Positions 26,358 through 36,480 are shown, numbered from the stretch's first letter. The stretch is 51,090 nucleotides of DNA from Hallella colorans (GCF_003096815.1 NZ_QENY01000022.1:1-51090); one strand, 5' to 3'. A program made the numbers and translations. The notes: generated from the sequence alone by a model not told the origin.

Positions 26358-27121
26358 AATAGCGTCTCTATTAAGGTTTCAAGTTTGTCAAGTTCCAGCA
26401 TGTTGGCTGCGTCAGACAGTCCAGCATCGGGCGTGGGATGCACCTCAAAAAACCATCCGGTGGCTCCGAAGGCCTGTGCGGCCTTTGCCATGGCTGGCAC
26501 GAACTTGCGGTCTCCGGTGGTTTTGCCCTTTCCTGCCGCTGGTCGCTGTACGCTGTGAGTGCAGTCCATGATGACAGTGGGCACAATTTCTTTCATGTCG
26601 GCTATATTTCTGAAGTCTACCACAAGGTTGTTATAGCCGAAACAGTTGCCTCGCTCGGTGAGCCACACCTCCTTGGCACCGCTCTCTTGTGCTTTTTGCG
26701 TAGGGTAAACCATGTCCCTGCCCGACAAGAATTGCGCTTTTTTGATGTTCACCACTCGTCCCGTGCGAGCCGCGGCCACTAACAAGTCGGTTTGACGGCA
26801 CAAGAAAGCGGGTATCTGTATCACGTCGCAAACCTCACCGACAGGTTTTGCTTGCCATGCCTCGTGTATGTCGGTGATGAGGCTCAGCCCATATTTACTT
26901 TTCACGTCGGCCAGCATTTGCAATCCCTTGTCTATGCCGGGCCCCCTGAACGAGTGTATGGAGGTGCGGTTAGCCTTGTCGAACGAGGCCTTGAAGATAA
27001 TGTCCGTGCCCAGTCGGCGGTTTATGTTTACGAGCGTTTCGGCCACTGTGTCCAAGAGGCTCGGCGTCTCGATCACACATGGCCCTGCAATGAATATGGG
27101 TGCCGTATGTTTATTTTTCAT
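26354..27121 (-). CDS. kdsA: 3-deoxy-8-phosphooctulonate (Kdo-8-P) synthase
   Basis: A 255-residue enzyme condensing arabinose 5-phosphate with phosphoenolpyruvate to give Kdo 8-phosphate. I start at the ATG at 27121 (MKNKHTAPIFIAGPCVIE), because the family begins this way and a longer frame would overlap the MscS gene. Recognised blocks are IFKASFDKANRTS, FRGPGIDKGL, DIHEAWQAKPV, DVIQIPAFLCRQTDLLVAAA, and the metal-site-region CTHSVQRP, then the final EVHPTPDAGLSDAANML. The Asn of KANRTS supports Kdo-8-P rather than DAHP synthase. It lies two bases after the MscS stop and overlaps kdsD. Confidence 0.94.
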   Translation of the reverse strand: MKNKHTAPIFIAGPCVIETPSLLDTVAETLVNINRRLGTDIIFKASFDKANRTSIHSFRGPGIDKGLQMLADVKSKYGLSLITDIHEAWQAKPVGEVCDVIQIPAFLCRQTDLLVAAARTGRVVNIKKAQFLSGRDMVYPTQKAQESGAKEVWLTERGNCFGYNNLVVDFRNIADMKEIVPTVIMDCTHSVQRPAAGKGKTTGDRKFVPAMAKAAQAFGATGWFFEVHPTPDAGLSDAANMLELDKLETLIETLL

Positions 27122-27123
27122 GC

Positions 27124-29637
27124 TTATTTCTGTTTTTCTTTGTTGATAATCTTCATTGCTTCTTCCTCGGTAGTGATAGGCGCTGGTTGCTTGGTGGCGT
27201 CGCTTATCATGTGTATGTCGCGTTGTGGGAATGGTATCTCTATGCCCTTCTTGTTCAGTGCGTCGTAAATGGCCTCCATGATGTCGCCGTGGGCGAACGC
27301 TTGGTTGCGCGAATCGACCCATGAGAATACCTTGTAGTCCACCGAGTTGTCGCCAAAGTTGGCCACCACCGTGTCTATGTACTTGATGTATCCGGGCTTG
27401 TTGACGCGTCTTACCGCTTCGGCAATGGTTTTTTTCACTTCCTTGACGCTGCTTCCATAGGCCACGCCCACAACCGCAGTGTCAAGCTCGTTGCCATGAT
27501 TTTTAGTCAGGTTCTTATAGTTTTTGGCAAAGAGTTGAGAGTTTTGGAATGCGATGACCGAGCCGTCCAAAGCCTCGAGCATGGTCGAAACGTAGGTAAT
27601 GCTTTTCACGGTGCCCCGCGTTCCGTCGATGGAGATATAGTCGCCCACCTTGATACGTCCGGCCATGAGCGATATGCCATAGTAGATATTTTCAAGGATG
27701 TCTTTCAATGCAAAACCTACACCAGTGGACAAACCGGCCGAAATGGCTACAATCCACGTGTTGTTGATATTGAAGATGTTCATTGTTACGAGTGCCCATG
27801 CGCCCCATACGAGCACCTGTATCACGTTACGCCACATGGCCATACGACTTGTCACAGAGTCTCGATTAGTCAATCGGCTTTCGCGCATGGCTTGTTCTTG
27901 TTCGTTGAGCCAGAAGTTGTATTGCAACAGTGACATGACGGCACGATTGATGTAGGCGAAAACAAAGAACAAGATTACCACCACCGTGACTGCGTACAGG
28001 CTCAACGTGAAATTTTTAGACTCGATAAGCCGCATGTTGAATATTTCTCGGGTCATGCTACTCAGGTTGAACACGTCGGCAGCCCAATATATCGACACCA
28101 GCACCGATATGGCCGCAGCCGCCGGCAACATCACCTTATAGACCAACATGAATAGCCATTTGCGAGTGATGGGCGTTTCTTCCTTAAAATATTGCCGTTG
28201 GGGAGCGTTGCCATAGTTTTTGAGCACCGACGAGACGCATGTCAGTGTCAATATGCATGTCATCTGCATGGTCCACCATATGAGCATCTCCACAGACAGG
28301 AGCGTATAGCCTATGAAGGCGGCCACAAGGCTCACGATAAACACTGCGAGCGAGATGTACGAGTATATAATGTCGCTTTTGGGCAACTTGTGGTGGTATT
28401 TCTTGGTCACATACCATTGCCATATCATGCAAATCAATAGTATGGGTGGGAAAATGAGGTTTACGAGGTCGTTAGGTATCAATATAATTCGAAACGATAT
28501 TACTATCAGGCAGATGCCCATGATGGGCGTATAGATGCGAAAACCGTTCTTTAGCTTGCTGGCGTTGAGCCTGATGAGCAGCGATAAGAGTATCACGCCT
28601 GAGAGCCACGCGTATTCCACCAAGAGCCTGCATGCCATGATGATAAAGTTTTGGTTCCATACCAATCTCACCACGCCTAATATGATGGCGAATGTGATGA
28701 CCGTCGCAGCCAAGATGATGTACAGCCGTTTAGCTTGGAAGGTCCTTTTGATATCTATTTTTTCTTTCTCATCTACAAACCATCGCAGCACGAAGTTCAA
28801 TTTGTTAGTCTTCATTATCCGGGTCAGGGCAAACCCAATGGTGAGGTAATTGAGCACTGCCGCTATGAGGCTTCCCAGCACCAATACCACCAGCAACCCT
28901 AAAATGACCTTGATGTCCCAATCAGAGTCAGCGCTCGAGAGGGATTTGTATTTTTGCTCTACCGACGTGCCCGTCTCTCGCATGTGGGTACGCAGGTTAC
29001 GCAATATTTTCAGATAGTTGTCGCCGGCGTTGTTGAAGATGGTGCCTTGGATGTCTTGGTATCGTTTGTTGGCATAGTTGTCCAAGTGTTTAAGCCGTTC
29101 TTCGGTTTCCTCATACATGGTCACGTATTGCTGCATCTGGGTGCGGTTGTCTTTCAGCGTGCGCTTGATGCTGATGGCAAGGGTGAGGCATACGTCGCGA
29201 TCAAGCTTGGCTTTTTGTGGCAATCCCTGCACATACATGGTGTTAAGGTCGTTTATCAGGCTGTCGTATCGGTTCACCTCAATGTTGGCGTTTTTGATAT
29301 ATTCTCGAAACGGGGCAGCGTTCACCTTGAACTTGTGGTATTGTTCGGTGGCCTCGTGGCAGGCGTAGGTCAGGTCGAAGATGTTGTTGCTCTGTTGCGA
29401 GTAGAGCATGATGGCGTTTTGTTGGCTCTGCCTCAGCGCCGCCAGTACGCGCTCGGTCACGGCCTCTTGCTGCTCTTTCATGTCAGACACTTGCCGTTCC
29501 AGCTCCATGTGATAGTTTGTAAGCTCCTCTCTGAGAATGGCCAATGTGCTGACGAGGTCTTTCTCTTTCAGCACGGCGTGCGACGAGAGCGCTGTCGTTA
29601 TCAGCAGTACGGCTGTGAGAACTATCTTTTTAATCAT
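27124..29637 (-). CDS. Large MscS-family mechanosensitive channel
   Basis: An 837-residue protein, far longer than E. coli MscS (286), and closer to the MscK/YbdG-like large forms. It begins with a signal peptide (IVLTAVLLITTALSSHA), followed by about 190 residues of exported coiled coil. Roughly ten membrane helices fill residues 240-600. The MscS pore helix and beta domain lie at about 600-720 (STGVGFALKDILENIYYGISLMAGRIKVGDYISIDGTRG in overlapping parts, VKSITYVSTMLEALDG). The alpha/beta vestibule domain ends with KKGIEIPFPQRDIHM. It should release osmolytes under membrane tension. It heads a unit with kdsA, kdsD and the phospholipase-like gene. Confidence 0.9.
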   Translation of the reverse strand: MIKKIVLTAVLLITTALSSHAVLKEKDLVSTLAILREELTNYHMELERQVSDMKEQQEAVTERVLAALRQSQQNAIMLYSQQSNNIFDLTYACHEATEQYHKFKVNAAPFREYIKNANIEVNRYDSLINDLNTMYVQGLPQKAKLDRDVCLTLAISIKRTLKDNRTQMQQYVTMYEETEERLKHLDNYANKRYQDIQGTIFNNAGDNYLKILRNLRTHMRETGTSVEQKYKSLSSADSDWDIKVILGLLVVLVLGSLIAAVLNYLTIGFALTRIMKTNKLNFVLRWFVDEKEKIDIKRTFQAKRLYIILAATVITFAIILGVVRLVWNQNFIIMACRLLVEYAWLSGVILLSLLIRLNASKLKNGFRIYTPIMGICLIVISFRIILIPNDLVNLIFPPILLICMIWQWYVTKKYHHKLPKSDIIYSYISLAVFIVSLVAAFIGYTLLSVEMLIWWTMQMTCILTLTCVSSVLKNYGNAPQRQYFKEETPITRKWLFMLVYKVMLPAAAAISVLVSIYWAADVFNLSSMTREIFNMRLIESKNFTLSLYAVTVVVILFFVFAYINRAVMSLLQYNFWLNEQEQAMRESRLTNRDSVTSRMAMWRNVIQVLVWGAWALVTMNIFNINNTWIVAISAGLSTGVGFALKDILENIYYGISLMAGRIKVGDYISIDGTRGTVKSITYVSTMLEALDGSVIAFQNSQLFAKNYKNLTKNHGNELDTAVVGVAYGSSVKEVKKTIAEAVRRVNKPGYIKYIDTVVANFGDNSVDYKVFSWVDSRNQAFAHGDIMEAIYDALNKKGIEIPFPQRDIHMISDATKQPAPITTEEEAMKIINKEKQK

Positions 29638-29656
29638 ATATCATATTATTTATATG

Positions 29657-29664
29657 CAAAGATA
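29657..29664 (-). promoter_or_regulatory. -7 box for the mscS-kdsA-kdsD unit
   Basis: TATCTTTG on the minus strand matches the Bacteroidetes -7 consensus TAnnTTTG, about 20 bases before the MscS start. No clear -33 TTTG lies at the expected distance. Confidence 0.4.
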
Positions 29665-29844
29665 TAAAAACATTATCTGAATAGTGCACTAACGTTTTGA
29701 AAAAGTTGTTTAAGGTGGTTACATGCCTTTCGTAAACGTTTTTTTTCAGCGTGATCGCCATTGCGAGACCCTCCGTGCCGCTTCATTGCCCCTAAATGGC
29801 AACAGCCGCATCTGGCCATTTGACCTGCGTGGCACTAAACAAAA

Positions 29845-29880
29845 ACCACGGTTCGACATGCGTCGCAGTCAAACCGTGGT
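29845..29880 (-). terminator. Terminator of ridA
   Basis: A 9-bp stem ACCACGGTT with AACCGTGGT, continued inward by GAC/GTC, is followed on the minus strand by TTTTTGTTT. It starts 26 bases beyond the ridA stop codon. Confidence 0.85.
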
Positions 29881-29906
29881 GTACGATAAAGGCAAAGTAT
29901 AATGTG

Positions 29907-30284
29907 TTATTCTTCCGAGGCGATGCACTCCACCTCCACGCGTGCGTTCTTGGGCAGCGTTTTGATGGCTATAGCCGATCTGGCGGGGAAAGGTTTGCTG
30001 AAAAACTCGGCGTACACCTCGTTCATTTCGGCGAAGTCTGCCATGTCTGCCAGGAAGACGGTGGTCTTTACCACTTGACTCATCTTCAAGCCTTCGGCCT
30101 CAAGAATGTGCTTCATGTTAGTGAGGCTCTGACGTGTCAGCTCCTTGATGCCTCCCTCGGCGAAATTACCTGTGGCCGGATTTACGGGCAGCTGGCCGCT
30201 TACAAATACCAATTTGCCGGCATGGATAGCCTGGCTGTACGGGCCTATGGCGGCCGGTGCCTTGTCTGTGTTGATAGCTTTCAT
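29907..30284 (-). CDS. ridA: RidA family enamine/imine deaminase
   Basis: A 125-residue protein of standard RidA length. Family blocks are PAAIGPYSQAI, LVFVSGQLPVNPATG, a long helix with LTNMKHILEAEG, VVKTTVFLADMADFAEMNEVYAEFF, and the end PARSAIAIKTLPKNARVEVECIA. The arginine in PARSAIA and the final E-V-E-C-I-A are the expected substrate-binding elements. RidA hydrolyses reactive 2-aminoacrylate and related imines formed by PLP enzymes. It is a single-gene unit with its own terminator, divergent from the PrsW-like gene. Confidence 0.94.
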   Translation of the reverse strand: MKAINTDKAPAAIGPYSQAIHAGKLVFVSGQLPVNPATGNFAEGGIKELTRQSLTNMKHILEAEGLKMSQVVKTTVFLADMADFAEMNEVYAEFFSKPFPARSAIAIKTLPKNARVEVECIASEE

Positions 30285-30315
30285 AGTTGTTGTTGATTTT
30301 AAATTATAGCTATTG

Positions 30316-30323
30316 CAAATTTA
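30316..30323 (-). promoter_or_regulatory. -7 box for ridA
   Basis: TAAATTTG on the minus strand matches TAnnTTTG, about 30 bases before the ridA start. The -33 box is not clear. Confidence 0.4.
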
Positions 30324-30426
30324 GTCACTTTTTTCCGATTGTGTGTTTTTTATTTCAAAAAAAATGCTTCGCGGCCACTTTCCCTCGATAATAATGCTTA
30401 TTTTTGCCATAACAAACACTGACAAG

Positions 30427-31452
30427 ATGATATACATTATCAGAAACGACCGTGAGTACGGTCCTTATACGGAGGATGTTGTGGCCAAATACGTGGAGGA
30501 TGGCAAATTGCTCATGCACGACAAGGCGCGCGATGCCGTTAGTGGCGAGTGCGGCACGGTGGCTCGTTTTCTTGAGTTGCGGGGCTTTCGCCCTGAAGTG
30601 CGCGCCCATGGCACGTTGCGCGAGCAGTTGCGAGCCATAGGCACAGAGTTCATTTTTCCTCGGCAATCCATGATCAATCGGCGTTGGCGCGACGACACGC
30701 GGTTACTCATCCTTGCCGTGGTGGGCTTGTCTCTGTCGGTGTTGCTTATGTTTCCCATAGGCGGCTATTTGGTGTTTTATGCCGTGTCGCTCTATTTCGC
30801 GGTGATATGGGGTATGTTTTTCTACTATTTCTTTCGCACGAGACAAGTCAAAATAGTTACCACCGCACAGCTGTTTTTTCTCACCCAACTCATCGTTTTT
30901 CTCATTTTCTCGGGACTTAACAGCCTCAATTTTTTCTATTTTTTCACCAAGATGCCTTTTCCAGCGAGTATCATTGGGTATGTGTTGGGCGTGGGTGTCA
31001 CCGAGGAGTTTGTCAAAATGCTGCCCCTCTTGGTGCTTGTGCGTAGAGCCAAGGAACCGATACTTCCGCAGACGTTGGTGTACTATGGGTTAATGTCGGG
31101 CATAGCCTTTGGCGTTTTCGAGGGTGTGCAGTATCAGGTCACGGTCAACGCGCAGGCTGATTACACCTCGGCCTTCTTCTTGAACATAGCGCGTCTCACC
31201 TCGTTACCATTCTTACATGCGCTTTGGGGTGGTATATGCGGCTATTTCGTGGGCTTTGCCAATCTATACCCTCGCTATAAAAAGAGTCTCTATGTCTTGG
31301 CTTTGGCCATCCCTGCCGTGCTTCACGGACTTTACGACACATTTGCGTCGGTGATGTATGTGGTGTCGTTGGGCATAGCCTTTATTAGTGTTTTGGCACT
31401 GACCACCTATCTCAACAAGAGCAATTCTTTTCGTGAGCGTCTACGCCAATAG
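30427..31452 (+). CDS. PrsW-like intramembrane protease with N-terminal GYF_2-like domain
   Basis: A 341-residue protein from the ATG at 30427; an upstream in-frame ATG gives an unlikely leader. Residues 1-60 (MIYIIRNDREYGPYTEDVVAKYVEDGKL) resemble the GYF_2 domain found on bacterial membrane proteins. Eight or so membrane helices follow. The PrsW glutamate motif is GVTEEFVKMLPLL, with later helices carrying FGVFEGVQY, HALWGGICGY and HGLYDTFAS, whose histidines and glutamates fit the family's metal site. B. subtilis PrsW starts anti-sigma factor RsiW cleavage; the substrate here is unknown and no sigma/anti-sigma pair is nearby. Confidence 0.85.
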   Translation: MIYIIRNDREYGPYTEDVVAKYVEDGKLLMHDKARDAVSGECGTVARFLELRGFRPEVRAHGTLREQLRAIGTEFIFPRQSMINRRWRDDTRLLILAVVGLSLSVLLMFPIGGYLVFYAVSLYFAVIWGMFFYYFFRTRQVKIVTTAQLFFLTQLIVFLIFSGLNSLNFFYFFTKMPFPASIIGYVLGVGVTEEFVKMLPLLVLVRRAKEPILPQTLVYYGLMSGIAFGVFEGVQYQVTVNAQADYTSAFFLNIARLTSLPFLHALWGGICGYFVGFANLYPRYKKSLYVLALAIPAVLHGLYDTFASVMYVVSLGIAFISVLALTTYLNKSNSFRERLRQ

Positions 31453-32162
31453 ATTGGCGCGAGGATATCGCCATGCCCACGATAGGTGGATGGGTAGAAT
31501 GTGATAGCGTAGTTGGAGCCATGAAAATATCCGACAAACACTCGCTTGTGCTTAGTGTTTTTGCAAGTGGCATAGTGGTCGGTCGCAAAAACGCGAAAAT
31601 TGAAGGACCTTTTTAATCGGTTATGTATCAAAATCTTATGCACGTTGGAGCTTTTTTGTACCGAAAAAAGCGTTTCAGAGCCTTGTGATTGCTATTTAAT
31701 CGCAGGCTGATTAGGCCTTAATGCCAATGCGATTGGAGCTTTAACGTCGCCGCTTTAGGCCTGAAACGCCGTGCCATTAGATACCATACGGCTGGTTACC
31801 CAAAAATATCGGCTGTTTCTTGCCTATGTTTTACGTTTTTTTTGCGTGTTTGTTTTCTAAAACGTCTGTTTGAAAAGATAGAAAAATAGCTCAGTTTTTT
31901 TTACATATCCTCTTATAGACGCATCTTCCCCAACCTTTTTTTTAAAAACGATAAGTATGTATCACGATTGTTATTTGATTGCAATGGTTGTGTAACGTTT
32001 ATGAAACAATTAGTGTGTACTTTTGCCATCAAAATACACAATGTCGTGCTTTATGATATCGTTCGGCAAAATGGAGGAGGAAAAGAAGTTGCAGTGGGCG
32101 TTTGTTTAGCTCAGCTTTGACGAACTTTAAATAAAACAATCCAAAAATAATAAAGAATATAG
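31453..32162 (+). other. Intergenic stretch with a possible promoter for the phosphoesterase
   Basis: The 710 bases between the PrsW-like gene and the metallophosphoesterase gene hold no convincing coding sequence. The only signal I can support is TACTTTTG at 32018-32025, which matches the TAnnTTTG -7 box on the plus strand about 140 bases before the next gene. Its -33 partner is unclear. Stretches in the first half could be remnants of decayed genes, but I recognise no protein. Confidence 0.4.
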
Positions 32163-33593
32163 ATGATGAAAAAAACATTGGTGCTGATTGCGTTAATACA
32201 GATAGGCGTGAGTGTTGCAGCCCAAAACGCCATTTTTGAGATAGGTGGCAAGGTGGTGGACAGCAAGGGTCGTGGCATAGAAAATGTGGTGGTGAACGAT
32301 GGCCTGCATTTTGTACAAACAGACAAGAATGGCGCGTGGCGTTTCTCCACCGACACCACTTATTGCAAATTTGTGAGTATATCTACGCCAGCGGCATACT
32401 TCCTGCCAGCGCGCGATGGTTTGGCAGTGTTTTATAAGCCCATGCGCGAAGTGGTGAAAAATGTGGAAAACACTTTCGTGCTGACCAAGCGTAAGAAACC
32501 ATGCACGTCGTTCAGCTATATCGCCATATCAGACCCACAGGTGCTCAACGAGGAGGAGATGGGCAGGTGGCGCAACGAGACAGTGCGAGATATGCGTCAA
32601 GTGGCCGACTCTTTGAAAAGATACAGAGAGGTCATAGGCATGACCCTTGGTGACATGATGTTTGACAACCTGAGCCTGTATGGGGAGTTTGCTCAAACGT
32701 GCGACATGGTTGGTATCACCGTGTTTCAGACCATCGGCAACCATGACCATGACAAGAGATACCAAGATTTGCACAATATGCGCCTTGGATCGCCCGTATA
32801 CGCGGAGCACCTGTATAACAAGTTTTTCGGGCCTACTGACTACTCTTTTAATATAGGCAATGTGCACGTGATAACAATGAAGAACATTAACTATGTGGGC
32901 CGACGTCAATACATAGAGGCCGTTACTGACCAACAATTGGCATGGCTGGCCAACGATTTGCAGTATGTGCCCAAGGGAAGTGTGGTTTTTGTAAATATGC
33001 ACGCTGCCGGATGGAACAAAGAGGGTAGGGATGGCAACTTTCGTGGGGCCAAAGAAGTGGTAAACTTAATGAAAGACTATGACGTGCACTTCTTTTGTGG
33101 GCACACGCACTTTTTTCAAAACATAGAGGTCACTCCCCGTTTTTATCAGCACAATATTGGCGCTGCATGCGGCTCATGGTGGGCAGGCGACTACAGCGTG
33201 TGTGGCGCACCCAACGGCTACTTGGTGGTAGATGTGAATGGCAACGACGTGAAGTGGCATTTCAAACCCACCAAGGGTGACATATCAAACCAGTTTAGGG
33301 TTTACATACCAGGCCAATTCAGAAGTCAGCCAGCCGCGGTGGTGGCCAATGTGTGGGATTACGACCCCCATTGCAAAGTGGAATATTATGAGGATGGCAA
33401 ATGCAAAGGTGCGATGGAGCAGTTTGTGGATATTGACGAGGCTTACATAGTGCAACAAGCCAAGTTGGGAAAGAAGGCCGATGATCTGACCAGACACTTG
33501 TTTCGATTCAAACCTTCGAAGGGAACCAAGGAGGTAAAGATAGTCTTTACCAATAGGTTTGGCGAGCAATACAGCCAAACTTGTAATTTGTAA
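32163..33593 (+). CDS. Exported calcineurin-like metallophosphoesterase
   Basis: A 476-residue protein with a signal peptide ending near VAAQ. An N-terminal Ig-like/carboxypeptidase-regulatory domain (FEIGGKVVDSKGRGIENVVVNDG...) is followed by the phosphoesterase core. Metal motifs are SDPQV (first aspartate; the usual His of DXH is Gln, as often in this subfamily), GDMMFDN, IGNHDHD and GHTHFFQ. A C-terminal beta domain ends TNRFGEQYSQTCNL. This three-part layout matches Bacteroidetes phosphoesterases annotated MetallophosN-Metallophos-MetallophosC. It should act in the periplasm on phosphomonoesters or diesters; the substrate is unknown. Confidence 0.87.
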   Translation: MMKKTLVLIALIQIGVSVAAQNAIFEIGGKVVDSKGRGIENVVVNDGLHFVQTDKNGAWRFSTDTTYCKFVSISTPAAYFLPARDGLAVFYKPMREVVKNVENTFVLTKRKKPCTSFSYIAISDPQVLNEEEMGRWRNETVRDMRQVADSLKRYREVIGMTLGDMMFDNLSLYGEFAQTCDMVGITVFQTIGNHDHDKRYQDLHNMRLGSPVYAEHLYNKFFGPTDYSFNIGNVHVITMKNINYVGRRQYIEAVTDQQLAWLANDLQYVPKGSVVFVNMHAAGWNKEGRDGNFRGAKEVVNLMKDYDVHFFCGHTHFFQNIEVTPRFYQHNIGAACGSWWAGDYSVCGAPNGYLVVDVNGNDVKWHFKPTKGDISNQFRVYIPGQFRSQPAAVVANVWDYDPHCKVEYYEDGKCKGAMEQFVDIDEAYIVQQAKLGKKADDLTRHLFRFKPSKGTKEVKIVFTNRFGEQYSQTCNL

Positions 33594-33619
33594 TGCGTGG
33601 CGCGAGTGATATACCCACA

Positions 33620-33885
33620 CCCGCAAGTATCTCATCTTGCTCAATTACGATGGTACGCTGGTGGAATTTAAGAAAGACTCCGCAGTTGCATCACCATGCA
33701 AGATATCATACATGTGTTGCGAAAGCTGAACGATGACAAGCGAAACAAGGTGGTGGTGAACAGTGGACGAAACCATGCCACATTGGAACGATGGTTCGTC
33801 CGTAGACTTTGCGGCAGAGCACGGCGCATTTTATAAAGAGCACGGTGTGTGGCACGAAAACGCTCCAAGATGTGAGCGTATATCA
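33620..33885 (+). pseudogene. Remnant of a trehalose-6-phosphate phosphatase domain (OtsB)
   Basis: Three pieces in different frames match the phosphatase part of bifunctional OtsA/OtsB proteins. The first reads KYLILLNYDGTLVEFKKDSA (near 33630, normally LLDYDGTL). The second reads QDIIHVLRKLNDDKRNKVVV then NSGRNHATLERWF (near 33695-33795). The third reads VDFAAEHGAFYKEHGVWHEN (near 33807-33870). At least two frameshifts separate them, the catalytic DXDXT is already NYDGT, and the synthase half is absent. The gene is dead. It lies next to a GH15 remnant, as intact otsB-type genes often do in Bacteroidales. Confidence 0.8.
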
Positions 33886-33929
33886 TAAATAATAGACATA
33901 TTGCATGCTTTTCGCGTTCAATGAGAAGG

Positions 33930-34420
33930 TCATAGATATGACCCTTGAACGCGAAAAGTTAGGCTATTGCCAGACAATGGAATTTGGGAAATACGTGGCA
34001 AGGAACAACATCTTGTGTTGTAAAAAGTGATTTGTTTGGTGGCGTTGGACCGAGGAACTAAGATAGCCAATATGTTGCAAAATATGACAGGGCCAAATAG
34101 TGGCGCGAAGAGGCCGACATGGTACGAAAAGATGAACTGAGAAACGGTTGGAACGAAAAGTTGCAAACGTTCACGCAAACTTACGGAAATGAGGCTTTAG
34201 GCTCGTCGTTGCAGCTGATGGAGACTTATGGTTTTATCGGGGCCAATGACATGAGATATCAAAAGACGGTAAGAGCTGTCATAAAAGCCTTGTTACACAA
34301 TGTTTTGATGTATCGTTATTAATGTGCCTGACGATTTCGGTCACCCTAAAGCGGCATTTACCATCTGTATGTTTTGGCTCATACGCCCGCTCTTTATGAT
34401 CCATCCTAACTTCTTATGAA
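33930..34420 (+). pseudogene. Remnant of a GH15 glucoamylase/trehalase-like gene
   Basis: Pieces of the C-terminal half of a GH15 glycoside hydrolase are readable. They include LPDNGIWEIRGKEQH (near 33965), KVICLVALDRGTKIANM (near 34027), WREEADMVRKDELRNGWNEK (near 34101), LQTFTQTYGNEALGSSLQLM and YGFIGANDMRYQKTV. After a frameshift come PDDFGHPKAAFTICMFWLIR (near 34328) and a tail. An in-frame TAG precedes WREEAD, and further stops and shifts occur. The open stretch 34119-34322 is only the best-preserved part. The first two-thirds of the gene is missing, so the deletion took the end of otsB and the start of this gene together. Confidence 0.8.
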
Positions 34421-34467
34421 CTTATGAAGCCATCTTTTCTCATGATTTGAAAGAAAAAATGTGCCAC

Positions 34468-34500
34468 TTTGTCAGTTGCTTTCCTGTGGCATAACGTTTG
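34468..34500 (+). promoter_or_regulatory. Promoter of dnaK
   Basis: TTTG at 34468-34471 and TAACGTTTG at 34492-34500 are 20 bases apart, close to the Bacteroidetes TTTG/TAnnTTTG arrangement, with one extra base in the -7 box. The leader would be about 60 bases. No CIRCE element is seen. Confidence 0.5.
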
Positions 34501-34566
34501 TTTAATAATGGTCAAACAACAAATGACATAAAAAGATTAATAACAAATAAAAATTATAATACAATT

Positions 34567-36480
34567 ATGGGAAAGATTATCGGAATAGATTTAGGAACTA
34601 CAAACAGCTGCGTTGCCGTTTTTGAGGGCAATGAGCCAGTAGTGATAACCAACTCGGAGGGCAAGCGTACTACTCCTTCGGTGATTGGTTTTGTGAAAGA
34701 TGGCGAGCGCAAGGTGGGCGACCCCGCCAAGCGTCAGGCCGTGACTAACCCCAAGAACACCGTTTACTCCATTAAACGTTTCATGGGTGAGACATACGAG
34801 CAGAGTAGGAAAGAGGCTGAGCGGATGCCTTACACCGTTATAAATGACAATGGTTTTCCAAAAGTTCAGATAGAGGGTGCTGCCCATCCATATACGCCGC
34901 AGGAAATATCGGCAATGATATTGCAAAAAATGAAGAAAACGGCTGAGGATTATTTGGGACAGGAGGTAACCGACGCTGTGATCACGGTGCCTGCTTATTT
35001 CTCTGATTCGCAGCGCCAAGCCACCAAGGAGGCAGGCCAAATAGCAGGCCTTAACGTACAGCGTATCGTGAATGAGCCAACAGCCGCGGCTCTTGCCTAT
35101 GGCGTGGACAAGGCTAACAAAGATATGAAAATAGCCGTGTTCGACCTCGGTGGCGGTACGTTTGATATCTCTATCCTTGAGTTTGGTGGTGGTGTTTTCG
35201 AAGTGTTGTCTACCAATGGTGACACCCATCTTGGTGGTGACGACTTTGACCACGTGATTATTGACTGGTTGGCTGACAACTTTAAGAATGATGAGGGCAT
35301 TGACCTGCGCAAAGACCCGATGGCTATGCAGCGCTTGAAAGAGGCTGCCGAGAAGGCCAAGATAGAATTGTCGTCAACGACAACGACCGAAATAAACTTG
35401 CCCTATATATCTGCTGAGGGAGGCGTGCCAAAACACTTGGTTAAAACATTGACCCGCGCGCAGTTTGAGCAATTGGCTCACGACCTGATCCAGAAGTGCC
35501 TCGTGCCATGCCAGCAAGCAATGAAAGACGCTGGACTTCAGACGTCGGAAATAGACGAGGTGATACTTGTGGGTGGTTCAACTCGTATACCCGCCGTGCA
35601 AACTCTTGTGAAAAACTATTTCGGCAAAGAGCCATCCAAGGGTGTGAATCCCGATGAGGTTGTGGCCGTGGGTGCGTCTATCCAAGGTGCTATTTTGAAC
35701 AAGGAGAGTGGAGCAGGAAATATAGTGCTTCTGGATGTGACTCCATTGACGCTCGGTATCGAGACAATGGGTGGTGTGATGACAAAGCTCATCGATGCCA
35801 ACAGTACCATTCCGTGCAAGAAGAGCGAGACATTCTCCACGGCAGTGGATAATCAGACAGCCGTGACGATCCATGTGCTGCAGGGCGAGCGCCCAATGGC
35901 GGCACAGAACAAGAGCATTGGACAGTTCAATCTTGAGGGCATAGCTCCCGCTCGCCGTGGTGTGCCACAGATAGAGGTGACCTTTGACATTGATGCCAAT
36001 GGCATATTGAATGTCAGCGCCAAGGATAAGGCCACTGGCAAGGAGCAGCAGATACGCATCGAAGCTTCTTCTGGATTGAGCGACGCGGAAATAGAGCGCA
36101 TGCGCAATGAGGCTAAGGCCAACGAGGAGGCTGATAAGAAGGAGCGCGAGAAAGTGGATAAACTTAATCAGGCAGACTCTTTGATTTTCACCACCGAAAA
36201 CTTCTTGAAGGATAATGGCGATAAGGTTCCGGCCGATCAGAAGAGTGGTATTGAACAAGCTTTGCAGCAGCTCAAAGATGCTCACAAGGCTGCCGATGTA
36301 GCGGCTATCGACACTGCTATCAATAACCTCAACACTGTTATGCAGGCAGCCAGCGCCCAGATGTATCAAGGTGCGCAAGCCGGTCCTCAGCCGGGCGCAG
36401 ACGCTGGTCAGCAGGCACAGCAGGAGCAGCCAAAGCAGGATGATACCATCCAAGACGCAGACTTTGAGGAAGTGAAGTAA
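34567..36480 (+). CDS. dnaK: Chaperone DnaK (Hsp70)
   Basis: A 637-residue Hsp70 of normal length. I start at [21 protein letters not shown] (34567); an in-frame upstream ATG adds a non-conserved leader. The ATPase domain shows [38 protein letters not shown] and [14 protein letters not shown]. The substrate domain shows [17 protein letters not shown], and the lid ends with an alanine/glutamine-rich tail and the acidic DADFEEVK. It binds hydrophobic peptides with DnaJ and GrpE, neither encoded beside it. It is followed by a strong terminator and then by the mobile element, so it marks the last host gene on the left. Confidence 0.98.
   Translation: MGKIIGIDLGTTNSCVAVFEGNEPVVITNSEGKRTTPSVIGFVKDGERKVGDPAKRQAVTNPKNTVYSIKRFMGETYEQSRKEAERMPYTVINDNGFPKVQIEGAAHPYTPQEISAMILQKMKKTAEDYLGQEVTDAVITVPAYFSDSQRQATKEAGQIAGLNVQRIVNEPTAAALAYGVDKANKDMKIAVFDLGGGTFDISILEFGGGVFEVLSTNGDTHLGGDDFDHVIIDWLADNFKNDEGIDLRKDPMAMQRLKEAAEKAKIELSSTTTTEINLPYISAEGGVPKHLVKTLTRAQFEQLAHDLIQKCLVPCQQAMKDAGLQTSEIDEVILVGGSTRIPAVQTLVKNYFGKEPSKGVNPDEVVAVGASIQGAILNKESGAGNIVLLDVTPLTLGIETMGGVMTKLIDANSTIPCKKSETFSTAVDNQTAVTIHVLQGERPMAAQNKSIGQFNLEGIAPARRGVPQIEVTFDIDANGILNVSAKDKATGKEQQIRIEASSGLSDAEIERMRNEAKANEEADKKEREKVDKLNQADSLIFTTENFLKDNGDKVPADQKSGIEQALQQLKDAHKAADVAAIDTAINNLNTVMQAASAQMYQGAQAGPQPGADAGQQAQQEQPKQDDTIQDADFEEVK

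Noticed and set aside
31453..32162. A possible decayed gene in the gap before the metallophosphoesterase
   Set aside because: I could not read any recognisable protein stretch in any frame.
35578..36453. A 291-codon minus-strand frame within dnaK
   Set aside because: It is an antisense shadow of a conserved gene with strong codon bias; such frames are common opposite dnaK.
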